DNA from: Lachnospiraceae bacterium
GTDB lineage: Bacteria > Bacillota > Clostridia > Lachnospirales > Lachnospiraceae
Length of the DNA: 42,528 nt
Assembly (NCBI GenBank): GCA_017470735.1
Contig: JAFUYB010000041.1
Coordinates: 1-42,528, forward strand
Direction: 5' to 3'
The notes under the pieces are model-generated. The model saw only the letters and a list, made by a program, of their open reading frames with translations. It searched no databases and was not told where the DNA came from. Both the position numbers and the translations under genes were made by a program. Each line of letters begins with the position of its first letter. Position 1 is the first letter of the stretch. Shown here piece after piece: positions 31,317-38,542 of the stretch.

Positions 31317-32180
31317 CTATTCCTTTCCCTCTCCGGTAGTGTTTTCTATACGCTCAAGACTGATCCGCCCCCATTTGCCGCTGCGGAAATCGTTAAGCAG
31401 CATTGCGCCCGCTTTTTCGATGTCCGCTTCGCCCCCGGTACGGAGACAGCCAAACTTTTCCGCAAAGCTTTTTAAAAAATCATATCCATCAATACCGTCA
31501 ATCCCATAGGTCTCCGCCAGTGCCTGCGGATAGTCCGACGCAACCATATCCATAAGCTGTATTACCAGCTCCGTCGTCTCAAAAATCTCGTCCCGGATCG
31601 AACCGACACAAGCGAGGTGCAGCCCGACCGACTCATCCTCAAACTTCGGCCACAAAATACCGGGCGTATCCAAAAGCTCCAGCCTCTTGTTCGGACGGAT
31701 CCACTGCTTGCCCTTTGTCACGCCGGGCTTGTTTCCGGTCTTTGCCCGCGCCTTGCCCGCGTAGGAATTGATAAAAGTCGATTTCCCGCTGTTCGGAATG
31801 CCGACGATCATCGTCCGGACCGGTCTGGGCCGGATTCCCCGGCGCTCGTCTCTTTCCCGTTTTTTTGCCGTCGCCCGTTCCACGACCGCATCAACCTTGC
31901 GTAAGGACTGCTTTTTTCTTGCGTCGATCGCAGCCGCAAACACGCCTTGTTCGGAAAAATAGCGTATCCACTCTTCCGTCACCGACGCATCGGCAAGATC
32001 TTCTTTATTGAAAAGAACAATCCGCTCTTTTCCGCCCGCCAGACTGTCAATCTCCGGATTGCGGCTCGACACCGGAATCCTCGCGTCACAGATCTCAATC
32101 ACAAGATCGATCAGCTTCATATCCTCTTTCATCTGCCGGACCGCTTTGGTCATGTGTCCGGGGTACCACTGAATCTGCAT
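31317..32180 (-). CDS. rbgA: Ribosome biogenesis GTPase RbgA (YlqF)
   Basis: RbgA is a circularly permuted GTPase of 287 residues needed for a late step of 50S assembly. The motifs appear in permuted order: G4 NKEDLAD near 57, G1 GIPNSGKST near 129, then G3 DTPGILWP near 175. The N-terminal WYPGHMTKAVRQM signature is typical. It is flanked by the two signal peptidase I genes, with gaps of 5 and 11 bases, so all belong to the operon that continues to rnhB. Confidence 0.97.
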   Translation of the reverse strand: MQIQWYPGHMTKAVRQMKEDMKLIDLVIEICDARIPVSSRNPEIDSLAGGKERIVLFNKEDLADASVTEEWIRYFSEQGVFAAAIDARKKQSLRKVDAVVERATAKKRERDERRGIRPRPVRTMIVGIPNSGKSTFINSYAGKARAKTGNKPGVTKGKQWIRPNKRLELLDTPGILWPKFEDESVGLHLACVGSIRDEIFETTELVIQLMDMVASDYPQALAETYGIDGIDGYDFLKSFAEKFGCLRTGGEADIEKAGAMLLNDFRSGKWGRISLERIENTTGEGKE

Positions 32181-32191
32181 CCCTCACCTCA

Positions 32192-32824
32192 TCACTGCAA
32201 AAAGCCGAAGCCGTCCCCTGATACTTCAAACCACACCGTGCCAAGCATATCGCGCTTTTGGATATTGCCGACCGACTCATACCGGCTGTCCTGGCTGTTG
32301 TTGCGGTTGTCCCCGAGCACAAAATACTCGTCATCGCCCAATGTCAGCTCACTCGCCGCAAGACCCGCTTCCTCGATATAATCCGATGCCATTCCCTCTT
32401 CATACAGACTGCCGTTGACATAAATGGCTCCGTTTTCGATACGGATCGTATCGTGCGGCACTGCGATCACACGCTTGATCGAAGGAGAAGCATCCTCACT
32501 GCCTCCCGGCAAAAAAGCCACAAGCTTGCCGCTTTTCAGTGAAAACAGTCCCGTCCCGAGGCGGTTCAATAACACCCCGTCCCCATCCGACAATGTCGGC
32601 TCCATGGATTCACCGATCACTTCGATACGGGTACCGAAGCCTCTGACCAAAAGGAACGCAAGAACAATCACCGCAACCGTCTCAACGATGAACAATACCT
32701 TCCCCTGCAATCCGGCAACATCTAATTTGTGCCGTCTTCTCCTGAAATTCAGCCCTTTTTTAATTTCAACCCCTTGTCGAAGCTGCACGAGGGGGCTGTT
32801 TTTTTTCCGTCGTCTCCGTCCCGC
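32192..32824 (-). CDS. lepB: Signal peptidase I, second copy
   Basis: A compact signal peptidase I of 210 residues: basic N-terminus, one membrane helix (about 40-62), catalytic serine in IGESMEPTL and lysine in SIKRVIAVPHD, and the GDNRNNSQDSR box. Start MAGRRRRKK was chosen; the upstream TTG at 32860 would run through a terminator. It shares only core motifs with the copy at 30415 and lacks the acidic extension, so the two may serve different substrates. Confidence 0.93.
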   Translation of the reverse strand, partial: AGRRRRKKNSPLVQLRQGVEIKKGLNFRRRRHKLDVAGLQGKVLFIVETVAVIVLAFLLVRGFGTRIEVIGESMEPTLSDGDGVLLNRLGTGLFSLKSGKLVAFLPGGSEDASPSIKRVIAVPHDTIRIENGAIYVNGSLYEEGMASDYIEEAGLAASELTLGDDEYFVLGDNRNNSQDSRYESVGNIQKRDMLGTVWFEVSGDGFGFLQ

Positions 32825-32842
32825 CATAAAACCTACAATAAG

Positions 32843-32874
32843 AAAAAAGTACAACCGCAATGGATTGTACTTTT
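32843..32874 (-). terminator. Terminator of rplS
   Basis: GTACAA and TTGTAC with flanking A/T pairs form a stem with a 10-nt loop and a T-run, six bases after the rplS stop. It would also work on the plus strand. Confidence 0.8.
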
Positions 32875-32879
32875 CCTGC

Positions 32880-33230
32880 TCATACCTTTTCCTTTACCTT
32901 TGCTCTCTTTCCGATGCGGTCACGCAGATAATTCAGTTTTGCCCGGCGTACCTTACCACGGCGTACCACCTCGATCTTCTCGACATTCGGGCTGTGAACC
33001 GGCCAGGTCTTCTCCACGCCTACACCGTTGGAGAACTTACGGACTGTGAAAGTCTCGCGGCTGCTTCCGCCCTGACGCTTCAGCACCGTTCCCTCAAATA
33101 TCTGAATTCGCTCGCGGTTGCCCTCTTTAATCTTGGCATGAACGCGAACGGTATCACCTACATGAAATTCCGCTACATCGTCCTTGAGCTGTTCCTGCTC
33201 AATCTCTCTGATCACATCGAACGCTACCAT
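32880..33230 (-). CDS. rplS: 50S ribosomal protein L19
   Basis: This 116-residue L19 lies at the 30S-50S interface. Family motifs [26 protein letters not shown] and [22 protein letters not shown] are intact, and it ends with the usual basic KRAKVKEKV. It has its own promoter and its own terminator, so it can be made separately from trmD upstream and lepB downstream. The AAGGAGG site is strong. Confidence 0.98.
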   Translation of the reverse strand: MVAFDVIREIEQEQLKDDVAEFHVGDTVRVHAKIKEGNRERIQIFEGTVLKRQGGSSRETFTVRKFSNGVGVEKTWPVHSPNVEKIEVVRRGKVRRAKLNYLRDRIGKRAKVKEKV

Positions 33231-33258
33231 ATCTCTACCTCCTTACTGCAACTATCGT

Positions 33259-33288
33259 ATCATACCATACAGAACCACTGTTTGGCAA
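33259..33288 (-). promoter_or_regulatory. Promoter of rplS
   Basis: TTGCCA (33283-33288), an 18-nt spacer and an extended TGGTATGAT -10 (hexamer 33259-33264). The leader is only about 25 bases, too short for the known L19 leader RNA. Confidence 0.7.
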
Positions 33289-33335
33289 GGTTTTTCTATA
33301 AATTTCCCTCTGAAAGCCTGCGGATCGTTTTGCTC

Positions 33336-34025
33336 TCACGCCCCGGCTTTCTTTATCAAATCCGGACGCATCTGCTTCGTCCGTTCCACGGACTGTTCGT
33401 GACGCCACGCATCCACTTTGGCATGATCGCCTGAAAGCAATATCTCCGGCACTTCCCGGTTCCGCCATACACGCGGCCGCGTATACTGGGGATACTCCAA
33501 CAGTCCGTCCTCAAACGACTCTGTCCCTGCGGATTCCTGATTGTGCAGCACGCCGGGCACCAGCCTTGCGACTGCATCCGCCACAACCATTGCTGCCAGT
33601 TCACCGCCGGTCAGCACATAGTCCCCAATCGAAACCTGCGCATCGACGACCTCTTCGATCACCCGCTCATCGATGCCTTCATAATGCCCGCAGAGCAAAA
33701 TCAAGGCGTCCTCTCCGGCAAAATCATGTGCCATCTCCTGGGAAAAAGTCTTCCCCTGGGGCGTCAGGTATATAACCGGCGCTTCCCGTCCGACCTGAGC
33801 CCTGACGGCCATCACGGCATCGTATATCGGCTGGGGAAACATCACCATTCCGGCACCGCCGCCGTATGGATAGTCATCCACCTTTTTATGCTTGTCCGTA
33901 CTGTAATCCCGGATATTGACCGCATGCACTTTGATATGCCCTGCGTCCTGCGCCCTGCCGACGATGCTTTCCCGCATGACCGTCTGTATCATGTCAGGAA
34001 ATAAAGTCAAAATATAAATTTCCAT
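33336..34025 (-). CDS. trmD: tRNA (guanine-N1)-methyltransferase
   Basis: TrmD methylates G37 of tRNAs that read CNN codons and prevents frameshifting. The SPOUT trefoil-knot motifs LCGHYEGIDERVIE near 113 and ISIGDYVLTGGELAAM-type near 130-146 are present (here VSIGDYVLTGGELAAM). The length of 229 residues is typical. It lies 14 bases downstream of rimM in the usual rpsP-khpA-rimM-trmD order. Confidence 0.98.
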   Translation of the reverse strand: MEIYILTLFPDMIQTVMRESIVGRAQDAGHIKVHAVNIRDYSTDKHKKVDDYPYGGGAGMVMFPQPIYDAVMAVRAQVGREAPVIYLTPQGKTFSQEMAHDFAGEDALILLCGHYEGIDERVIEEVVDAQVSIGDYVLTGGELAAMVVADAVARLVPGVLHNQESAGTESFEDGLLEYPQYTRPRVWRNREVPEILLSGDHAKVDAWRHEQSVERTKQMRPDLIKKAGA

Positions 34026-34039
34026 ACCATCGCCTACGC

Positions 34040-34549
34040 CTACTGCACAAGCCCCGGGAGCAGATGAACCTGCATACGCTGTTCTTCAACCGACACCGAA
34101 AGAATACAGTCGTGAATCGCCGGAATCAGGATCTCTTTTTCAGCGCCCTTGACGACATAGACATCATTCGCCCCCGTCACCATGACCTCCGTCAGCGTGC
34201 CAAGCTCATGTCCGTCCTCATCGGCCACCGTCATCCCGATCAGATCATCCACATAGTATTCATCTTCGGCAAGCGCCTCCGTATCATCCCGTTCGACAAG
34301 CAGATCGCAGCCCTTGAAAATTTCCACATCGTTGATATCGGAAAACTCTTCAAAAATGACGATAAATATCTTTTTGAATGCCGATGCTGACCGGATCGTC
34401 ACCGGAACCCTGCCGTTTTTCGTATCCAATACGCACTGCTGTCCGGCAGAAAATCTGTCTGGATCATCTGTCGTCGGATAAACCTTGAGACCGCCTTTCA
34501 GACCGTGAGTCTTTGTAATTGTGCCGATACGCAAATATTCCTCAGTCAT
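34040..34549 (-). CDS. rimM: 16S rRNA processing protein RimM
   Basis: RimM (169 residues) binds S19 and helps mature the 30S head. The N-terminal RIGTITKTHGLKGGLKVYPTTD and the PRC-barrel region YYVDDLIGMTVADEDGHELGTL are diagnostic. The start at the ATG 34549 overlaps the khpA stop by 8 bases; the TTG two codons earlier is less likely. Confidence 0.96.
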   Translation of the reverse strand: MTEEYLRIGTITKTHGLKGGLKVYPTTDDPDRFSAGQQCVLDTKNGRVPVTIRSASAFKKIFIVIFEEFSDINDVEIFKGCDLLVERDDTEALAEDEYYVDDLIGMTVADEDGHELGTLTEVMVTGANDVYVVKGAEKEILIPAIHDCILSVSVEEQRMQVHLLPGLVQ

Positions 34550-34775
34550 CGACAATGTCCACGATCACTTTTTTATCGGTCTTGGATGCCGCCGCTTTGA
34601 CAACAGACCGGATCGCCTTGGCAATCCGCCCCTGCTTGCCGATGACCTTGCCCATATCTCCGTCTGCCACATGCAGCTTCAGGACAAGGGTCGATCCTTT
34701 GTCTTCCTCTTCTACGACGACGGAATCCGGCACATCCACCAAAGACTTGGCGATGACTTCTAATAATTCCTTCAT
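34542..34775 (-). CDS. khpA: KH-domain RNA-binding protein KhpA
   Basis: This 77-residue single KH domain carries the GxxG loop as VIGKQGRIAKAIR near 42-54. KhpA forms a dimer with KhpB and binds many RNAs in Firmicutes. It is flanked by rpsP (12 bases) and rimM (overlap), its invariant place. Confidence 0.95.
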   Translation of the reverse strand: MKELLEVIAKSLVDVPDSVVVEEEDKGSTLVLKLHVADGDMGKVIGKQGRIAKAIRSVVKAAASKTDKKVIVDIVDD

Positions 34776-34787
34776 TCGCTTACCTCA

Positions 34788-35033
34788 TTATTTCGTGATA
34801 CCGACCGACTTGAAGATCCGCGCTACCGTCTCCGTCGGCTTTGCACCATCCCCGAGCCATTTCTTTGCGGCTTCTTCGTTGACCTTGTACTCACTCGGAT
34901 TCTTGGACGGATCGTAAGTGCCGATTTCCTCGATAAAGCGTCCGTCACGCGGGCTCCGTGAATCCGCTACGACGATACGATAAAACGGATGCTTTTTCTT
35001 GCCCATTCTTCTGAGTCTGATCTTTACTGCCAT
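34788..35033 (-). CDS. rpsP: 30S ribosomal protein S16
   Basis: This 81-residue S16 starts [21 protein letters not shown], the universal start. The ATG at 35033 has a CAGGAGG site; an in-frame extension to 35087 has no homology. The middle [16 protein letters not shown] is standard. It lies between ffh and khpA. Confidence 0.98.
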   Translation of the reverse strand: MAVKIRLRRMGKKKHPFYRIVVADSRSPRDGRFIEEIGTYDPSKNPSEYKVNEEAAKKWLGDGAKPTETVARIFKSVGITK

Positions 35034-35104
35034 TGTTTCTTCCTCCTGTGCTACAATTTTGTTTCTTAATTTATGATGTAATACCAAGGCTTTTACCTAC
35101 GGTA

Positions 35105-36466
35105 TCACGCAAAGGGAAAGCCCATCCTTCCCATTTTGCCGCGTCTGCCGCCCATCATCTGGGGCATCTTCTTCATCATTTTCCGTGACTGGTCAAACTG
35201 CTTGATGAACCGGTTGACCTCGGAAATGTCCACGCCCGCGCCCGCGGCAAGACGCCGCTTGCGGCTCGGATTCAAAATCTTGGGATTCGCCCGCTCCTCC
35301 GGCGTCATCGAGTAAATGATCGCCTCCAGGCGGTCGAGCTTTTTTTCATCGATCGCGTCGGTCAACTGTGACATCTGTCCGCCGGTCAGATTGCCGATGC
35401 CCGGCAGCATGTTCAAAATATCGGAAAGCCCGCCCAGCTTCTTCATCTGCCGCATGGACTCCAGATAATCATTGAAATCAAATTCTGCTTTAACTAATTT
35501 CTGACTTAAATTTTTCGCCGATTCCTCGTCGATGTTCGCCTCCGCCTTTTCGATCAGCGACAGCACATCCCCCATCCCCAAAATCCGGCTCGCCATACGG
35601 TCCGGATGGAACTGTTCGAGATCGGACAGCTTTTCTCCCATACCTGCATACAGGATCGGCTTGCCAGTCACCGCGCGGATGGAAAGCGCCGCGCCGCCGC
35701 GGGTGTCGCCGTCGAGCTTGGTCAGTATCACTCCGTCGATACCGACTTTTTCCTCAAAGGAGGACGCCACATTGACCGCATCCTGACCGGTCATCGCATC
35801 GACGACCAACAGCGTCTGCGCCACATCGCAGACCGACTTGATGTCCACCAGCTCCTGCATCATCGTCTCATCGATGTGCAGACGACCTGCCGTATCGAGA
35901 AGAATCACATTGTTGTTGTGCTCTGCCGCGTATGTCACGGCTGCCTTTGCGATGTCCGCGGGCTTCTTGCCCGTCCCCATCGAAAAGACCGGCACTTCCT
36001 GCTTGTCGCCGTTGATCTGAAGCTGTTCGATCGCCGCCGGACGGTAGACATCACAGGCGACCAGCAGCGGTCGCTTGCCTTTGAGTTTCATTTTGCCTGC
36101 CAGCTTCGCCACCGTCGTCGTCTTGCCCGCGCCCTGTAAGCCGACCATCATCAGTATCGTCGTCTGCTGTCCGGGACGATAGGCGATCTCCGTCGTCTCC
36201 GCCCCCATCAGCGCCGTCATCTCCTCGTTGACGATCTTGATGACCATCTGCGCCGGATTCAGACCGCCCAGCACATCCTGTCCGATCGCCCGCTCCTGCA
36301 CCGTCTTGGTGAACGACTTAACGACCTTGAAATTGACATCCGCTTCCAGCAGCGCCATCCGCACCTCTTTGAGTGCCGTCTTCACATCACTTTCCGTCAG
36401 GCGGCCTTTGCTGCGGAGATTTTTGAAGACATTTTGTAATTTGTCCGATAAACTGTCAAATGCCAT
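35105..36466 (-). CDS. ffh: Signal recognition particle protein Ffh
   Basis: Ffh is the SRP54 GTPase that targets nascent membrane proteins with the 4.5S/6S RNA. The NG domain holds G1 GLQGAGKTTT near 108, DTAGR near 190 and TKLDGD near 248. The M domain from about 300 contains the RNA-binding SRKRRLAAGAGVDISEVNRFIKQF block and ends methionine/arginine-rich. The 453 residues are full length. The start codon shares bases with the ylxM stop (TAATG), indicating coupling. Confidence 0.98.
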   Translation of the reverse strand: MAFDSLSDKLQNVFKNLRSKGRLTESDVKTALKEVRMALLEADVNFKVVKSFTKTVQERAIGQDVLGGLNPAQMVIKIVNEEMTALMGAETTEIAYRPGQQTTILMMVGLQGAGKTTTVAKLAGKMKLKGKRPLLVACDVYRPAAIEQLQINGDKQEVPVFSMGTGKKPADIAKAAVTYAAEHNNNVILLDTAGRLHIDETMMQELVDIKSVCDVAQTLLVVDAMTGQDAVNVASSFEEKVGIDGVILTKLDGDTRGGAALSIRAVTGKPILYAGMGEKLSDLEQFHPDRMASRILGMGDVLSLIEKAEANIDEESAKNLSQKLVKAEFDFNDYLESMRQMKKLGGLSDILNMLPGIGNLTGGQMSQLTDAIDEKKLDRLEAIIYSMTPEERANPKILNPSRKRRLAAGAGVDISEVNRFIKQFDQSRKMMKKMPQMMGGRRGKMGRMGFPFA

Positions 36467-36873
36467 TACAGCACCTCTGTGATTTCCTGCAATAATTCTT
36501 CAATCTTCTTTTTATTTTCTAACGAAACACTCGGTTCTTCTTGCTTCGTCCACTCCGCTTCCCGCCCCTTTGGAGCGGATGCTTCTTTCCAGAAACCATT
36601 TATTTTATCAATTTCTGTTTTAATTTCTTTTACCAATCCCTCGATTTTCTGGTATTTCTCCAACAAGTGAAGCTTTGCCTCGTATTCCTCCATCGCATGG
36701 ATACACCGATGGATGCGGTCGTGAACCGCCTGCCGGGAAATCCCCAGCTCGTCCGCCATTTCCTGCAGCGACAGATCCTGAAACACAAATGTCGAGAACA
36801 GCTCTCTCTGTCCCGCGTTCAACAGCTCTGCGTAAAAGTCATACAGATACGCCAGACGGACATTTTCTTCCAT
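36466..36873 (-). CDS. ylxM: YlxM/P13 family helix-turn-helix protein
   Basis: YlxM (135 residues) is a sigma-factor-like helix-turn-helix protein almost always paired with ffh and thought to modulate SRP. SLQEMADELGISRQAVHDRIHR near 38-60 is the DNA/RNA-binding helix pair. The start MEENVRLAYLYDFY fits the family, whereas a longer frame to 37020 would run through the promoter and terminator. It has GGAAAGGG upstream and is the first gene of the ffh operon. Confidence 0.93.
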   Translation of the reverse strand: MEENVRLAYLYDFYAELLNAGQRELFSTFVFQDLSLQEMADELGISRQAVHDRIHRCIHAMEEYEAKLHLLEKYQKIEGLVKEIKTEIDKINGFWKEASAPKGREAEWTKQEEPSVSLENKKKIEELLQEITEVL

Positions 36874-36907
36874 AAAAAACGAACCCTTTCCGTTTGAAAC
36901 GAATCCT

Positions 36908-36935
36908 ATTATACGCAAAAAAAAATGGGTGTCAA
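36908..36935 (-). promoter_or_regulatory. Consensus promoter of the ylxM-ffh-rpsP operon
   Basis: Perfect TTGACA (36930-36935) and perfect TATAAT (36908-36913) with a 16-nt spacer. The -35 hexamer lies in the descending arm of the upstream terminator hairpin and the spacer contains its T-run. Confidence 0.88.
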
Positions 36936-36954
36936 GTGTTTTTTCTTGACACCC
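36917..36954 (-). terminator. Terminator of the aldo/keto reductase gene, overlapping the next promoter
   Basis: GGGTGTCAAG and CTTGACACCC form a perfect 10-bp stem with an 8-nt loop, followed by A and nine T on the minus strand. Confidence 0.88.
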
Positions 36955-37086
36955 CAAAGTCCATTTATTTTGTATGCTTATTCTTGCGAAGAAATGCGGG
37001 AAATGGTCATTTCGAACCATTTGACTGGATGCTCAAATTTTACGGTGCATCTCGTTCTTCGTCAATTTCCCTGTTTTCTTATATCC

Positions 37087-38112
37087 TCACACTGCCCGCT
37101 CTCCCGCCAGCACCTTGCGGTAGTCATCGAGGTTCGCTGCCAAAAGCTCCGGCGTATTCAGCTCATACGGACAGTGCTGCCTGCACTTGTTGCAGTGCAG
37201 ACAGTCGTCAATTTTCGCCATCTCTTGCTGCCACTTTTCTCCAAGCCAGCCCTCGGAGGGCATCCGCCGCAGCATCAGCGACATCCGCGCGCACTGGTGG
37301 ATCACGATGCCCACCGGACACGGCTCGCAGTAGCCGCAGCCCCGACAGAAATTCCCCGCCAGCTCCTTGCGCTCCTGTTCGACAAACGCCTGTATCTTTC
37401 CGCTGTATTCCGGCGTCTCGTCCATAAAGGCAAGCCACTCGTCCAGCTCACTCTCCCGCTGGACGCCCCAGATCGGCAGCACATTGTCGTACTGCGTCAT
37501 GAACGCCATCGCCGCCTTTGCGTCCGTAATCAGTCCGCCGGCAAGCCCTTTCATGCAGACAAAGCCCACATTGTGCTTGGCGCACGCCTCGACCAGAGCG
37601 ATTTCCTGCTCACCCGACAGATACGAAAACGGAAACTGCATCGTCTCGTACAGACCGGACTCCACCGCTTCCATCGCGATCTTGATCTTGTGCGCCGTCA
37701 GACCGATGTGACGGATTTTTCCCTGCGCCTTTGCCTCCTGCATGCACTCGTACATACCCGTTCCGTCCCCCGGCCGAAAACACCGATCCGCGCAGTGGAA
37801 CTGATAGACGTCGATGTAATCCGTCCGCAACAGCGACAGCGACGTCTCCAGATCCTTCCAAAACTGCTCCGGCGTCTGCGCCATCGTCTTGGTCGCGATG
37901 TAAATCTTCTCCCGCATTCCGTCAAACGCCTCACCCATCTTTTCTTCACTGTCCGAATACGCGCGCGCCGTGTCAAAATAGCGCATCCCGCCCTCGTAAG
38001 CCTTGCGCAGTATCCGCACCGCGTCCTCCTTTGTCGCCCGCTGGATCGGCAACGCGCCGAGTGCGTTCTGTGCCACCCTGATCCCGGTGCTTCCCAACAC
38101 GATCTCTTTCAT
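37087..38112 (-). CDS. Ferredoxin-type aldo/keto reductase
   Basis: This 341-residue aldo/keto reductase barrel has a C-terminal iron-sulfur domain. The catalytic set is present: Asp and Tyr in FDTARAYSDSE, Lys in IYIATKT and His in YQFHCAD. The C-terminus carries CRGCGYCEPCPVG and CLHCNKCRQHCP, two clusters of the ferredoxin kind, common in anaerobic Firmicutes. The electron partner is probably ferredoxin or an internal relay rather than NADPH alone, and the substrate is unknown. A GGGGGATGGG site precedes the ATG; the promoter at 38356-38384 gives a leader of about 235 bases. Confidence 0.92.
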   Translation of the reverse strand: MKEIVLGSTGIRVAQNALGALPIQRATKEDAVRILRKAYEGGMRYFDTARAYSDSEEKMGEAFDGMREKIYIATKTMAQTPEQFWKDLETSLSLLRTDYIDVYQFHCADRCFRPGDGTGMYECMQEAKAQGKIRHIGLTAHKIKIAMEAVESGLYETMQFPFSYLSGEQEIALVEACAKHNVGFVCMKGLAGGLITDAKAAMAFMTQYDNVLPIWGVQRESELDEWLAFMDETPEYSGKIQAFVEQERKELAGNFCRGCGYCEPCPVGIVIHQCARMSLMLRRMPSEGWLGEKWQQEMAKIDDCLHCNKCRQHCPYELNTPELLAANLDDYRKVLAGERAV

Positions 38113-38283
38113 CCCATCCCCCTTTTCGACTCTTTATTTCATCTTGTTTTCAATTCTCGCAAAGTAATGTGTATAAGGTCATTCCTGACCATTTCACGAA
38201 TGCCGCGAGATTCAAATCCCCACCCAAATACAAATATCGTAGTGCTTTTTTACATGGACATCACGGAAGATATGCGTGTTTGA

Positions 38284-38313
38284 GCGGCACATTGCACACA
38301 TTGTGCGTGCTGC
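38284..38313. promoter_or_regulatory. Strong hairpin in the aldo/keto reductase leader
   Basis: A 7-bp stem (GCGGCAC with GTGCTGC, one G-T) continues, after a 3-nt bulge, into a 5-bp stem GCACA/TGTGC with a CAT loop. No T-run follows on either strand, so it is not a simple terminator. The rest of 38113-38542 holds two promoters and a further potential pairing (CTCGC with GCGAG around GGTCAGGAATGACC at about 38157-38210) but no gene. Confidence 0.5.
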
Positions 38314-38355
38314 GTATCATTGGTGAAGGGCAAAATACCTTCTGACCTTTATATT

Positions 38356-38384
38356 ATTGTATATGGACATACGAAAAATAACAA
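38356..38384 (-). promoter_or_regulatory. Promoter of the aldo/keto reductase gene
   Basis: TTGTTA (38379-38384), a 17-nt spacer and TACAAT (38356-38361). Confidence 0.6.
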
Positions 38385-38450
38385 CCTTTTTCTCTCAAAA
38401 ACGCCGTCCCCATTTTTTCTCCTCTCCGAATACAAATTCTCGCGTCCCCC

Positions 38451-38479
38451 TTGACAAACGCAGGCGGTTCGCTTAGGTT
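38451..38479 (+). promoter_or_regulatory. feoAB promoter with DtxR-like half site
   Basis: TTGACA (38451-38456) and, after 17 bases, TAGGTT as a weak -10. The -10 lies in TTAGGTTAA (38473-38481), which equals a half site of the DtxR/IdeR/MntR consensus; the second half is not conserved. Iron repression is plausible but unproven. Confidence 0.5.
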
Positions 38480-38542
38480 AATTTTCAATGAAGAACTTCA
38501 CAACATCCATTTTTTGATCGCAACGCAAAGCATCGAGGCAAA

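Noticed and set aside
33231-33258. Ribosomal L19 leader RNA before rplS
   Set aside because: The promoter leaves a leader of only about 25 bases, too short for the known motif.
38195-38230. tRNA-like 'GATTCAAATCCCC' string
   Set aside because: It recalls a T-loop, but no T-stem, anticodon arm or acceptor stem can be formed on either strand.
36925-38283. Long plus-strand open frame (about 450 codons) opposite the aldo/keto reductase
   Set aside because: It is the antisense of a well-conserved GC-rich gene, begins in the terminator, and has low-complexity His/Arg/Leu composition without motifs.
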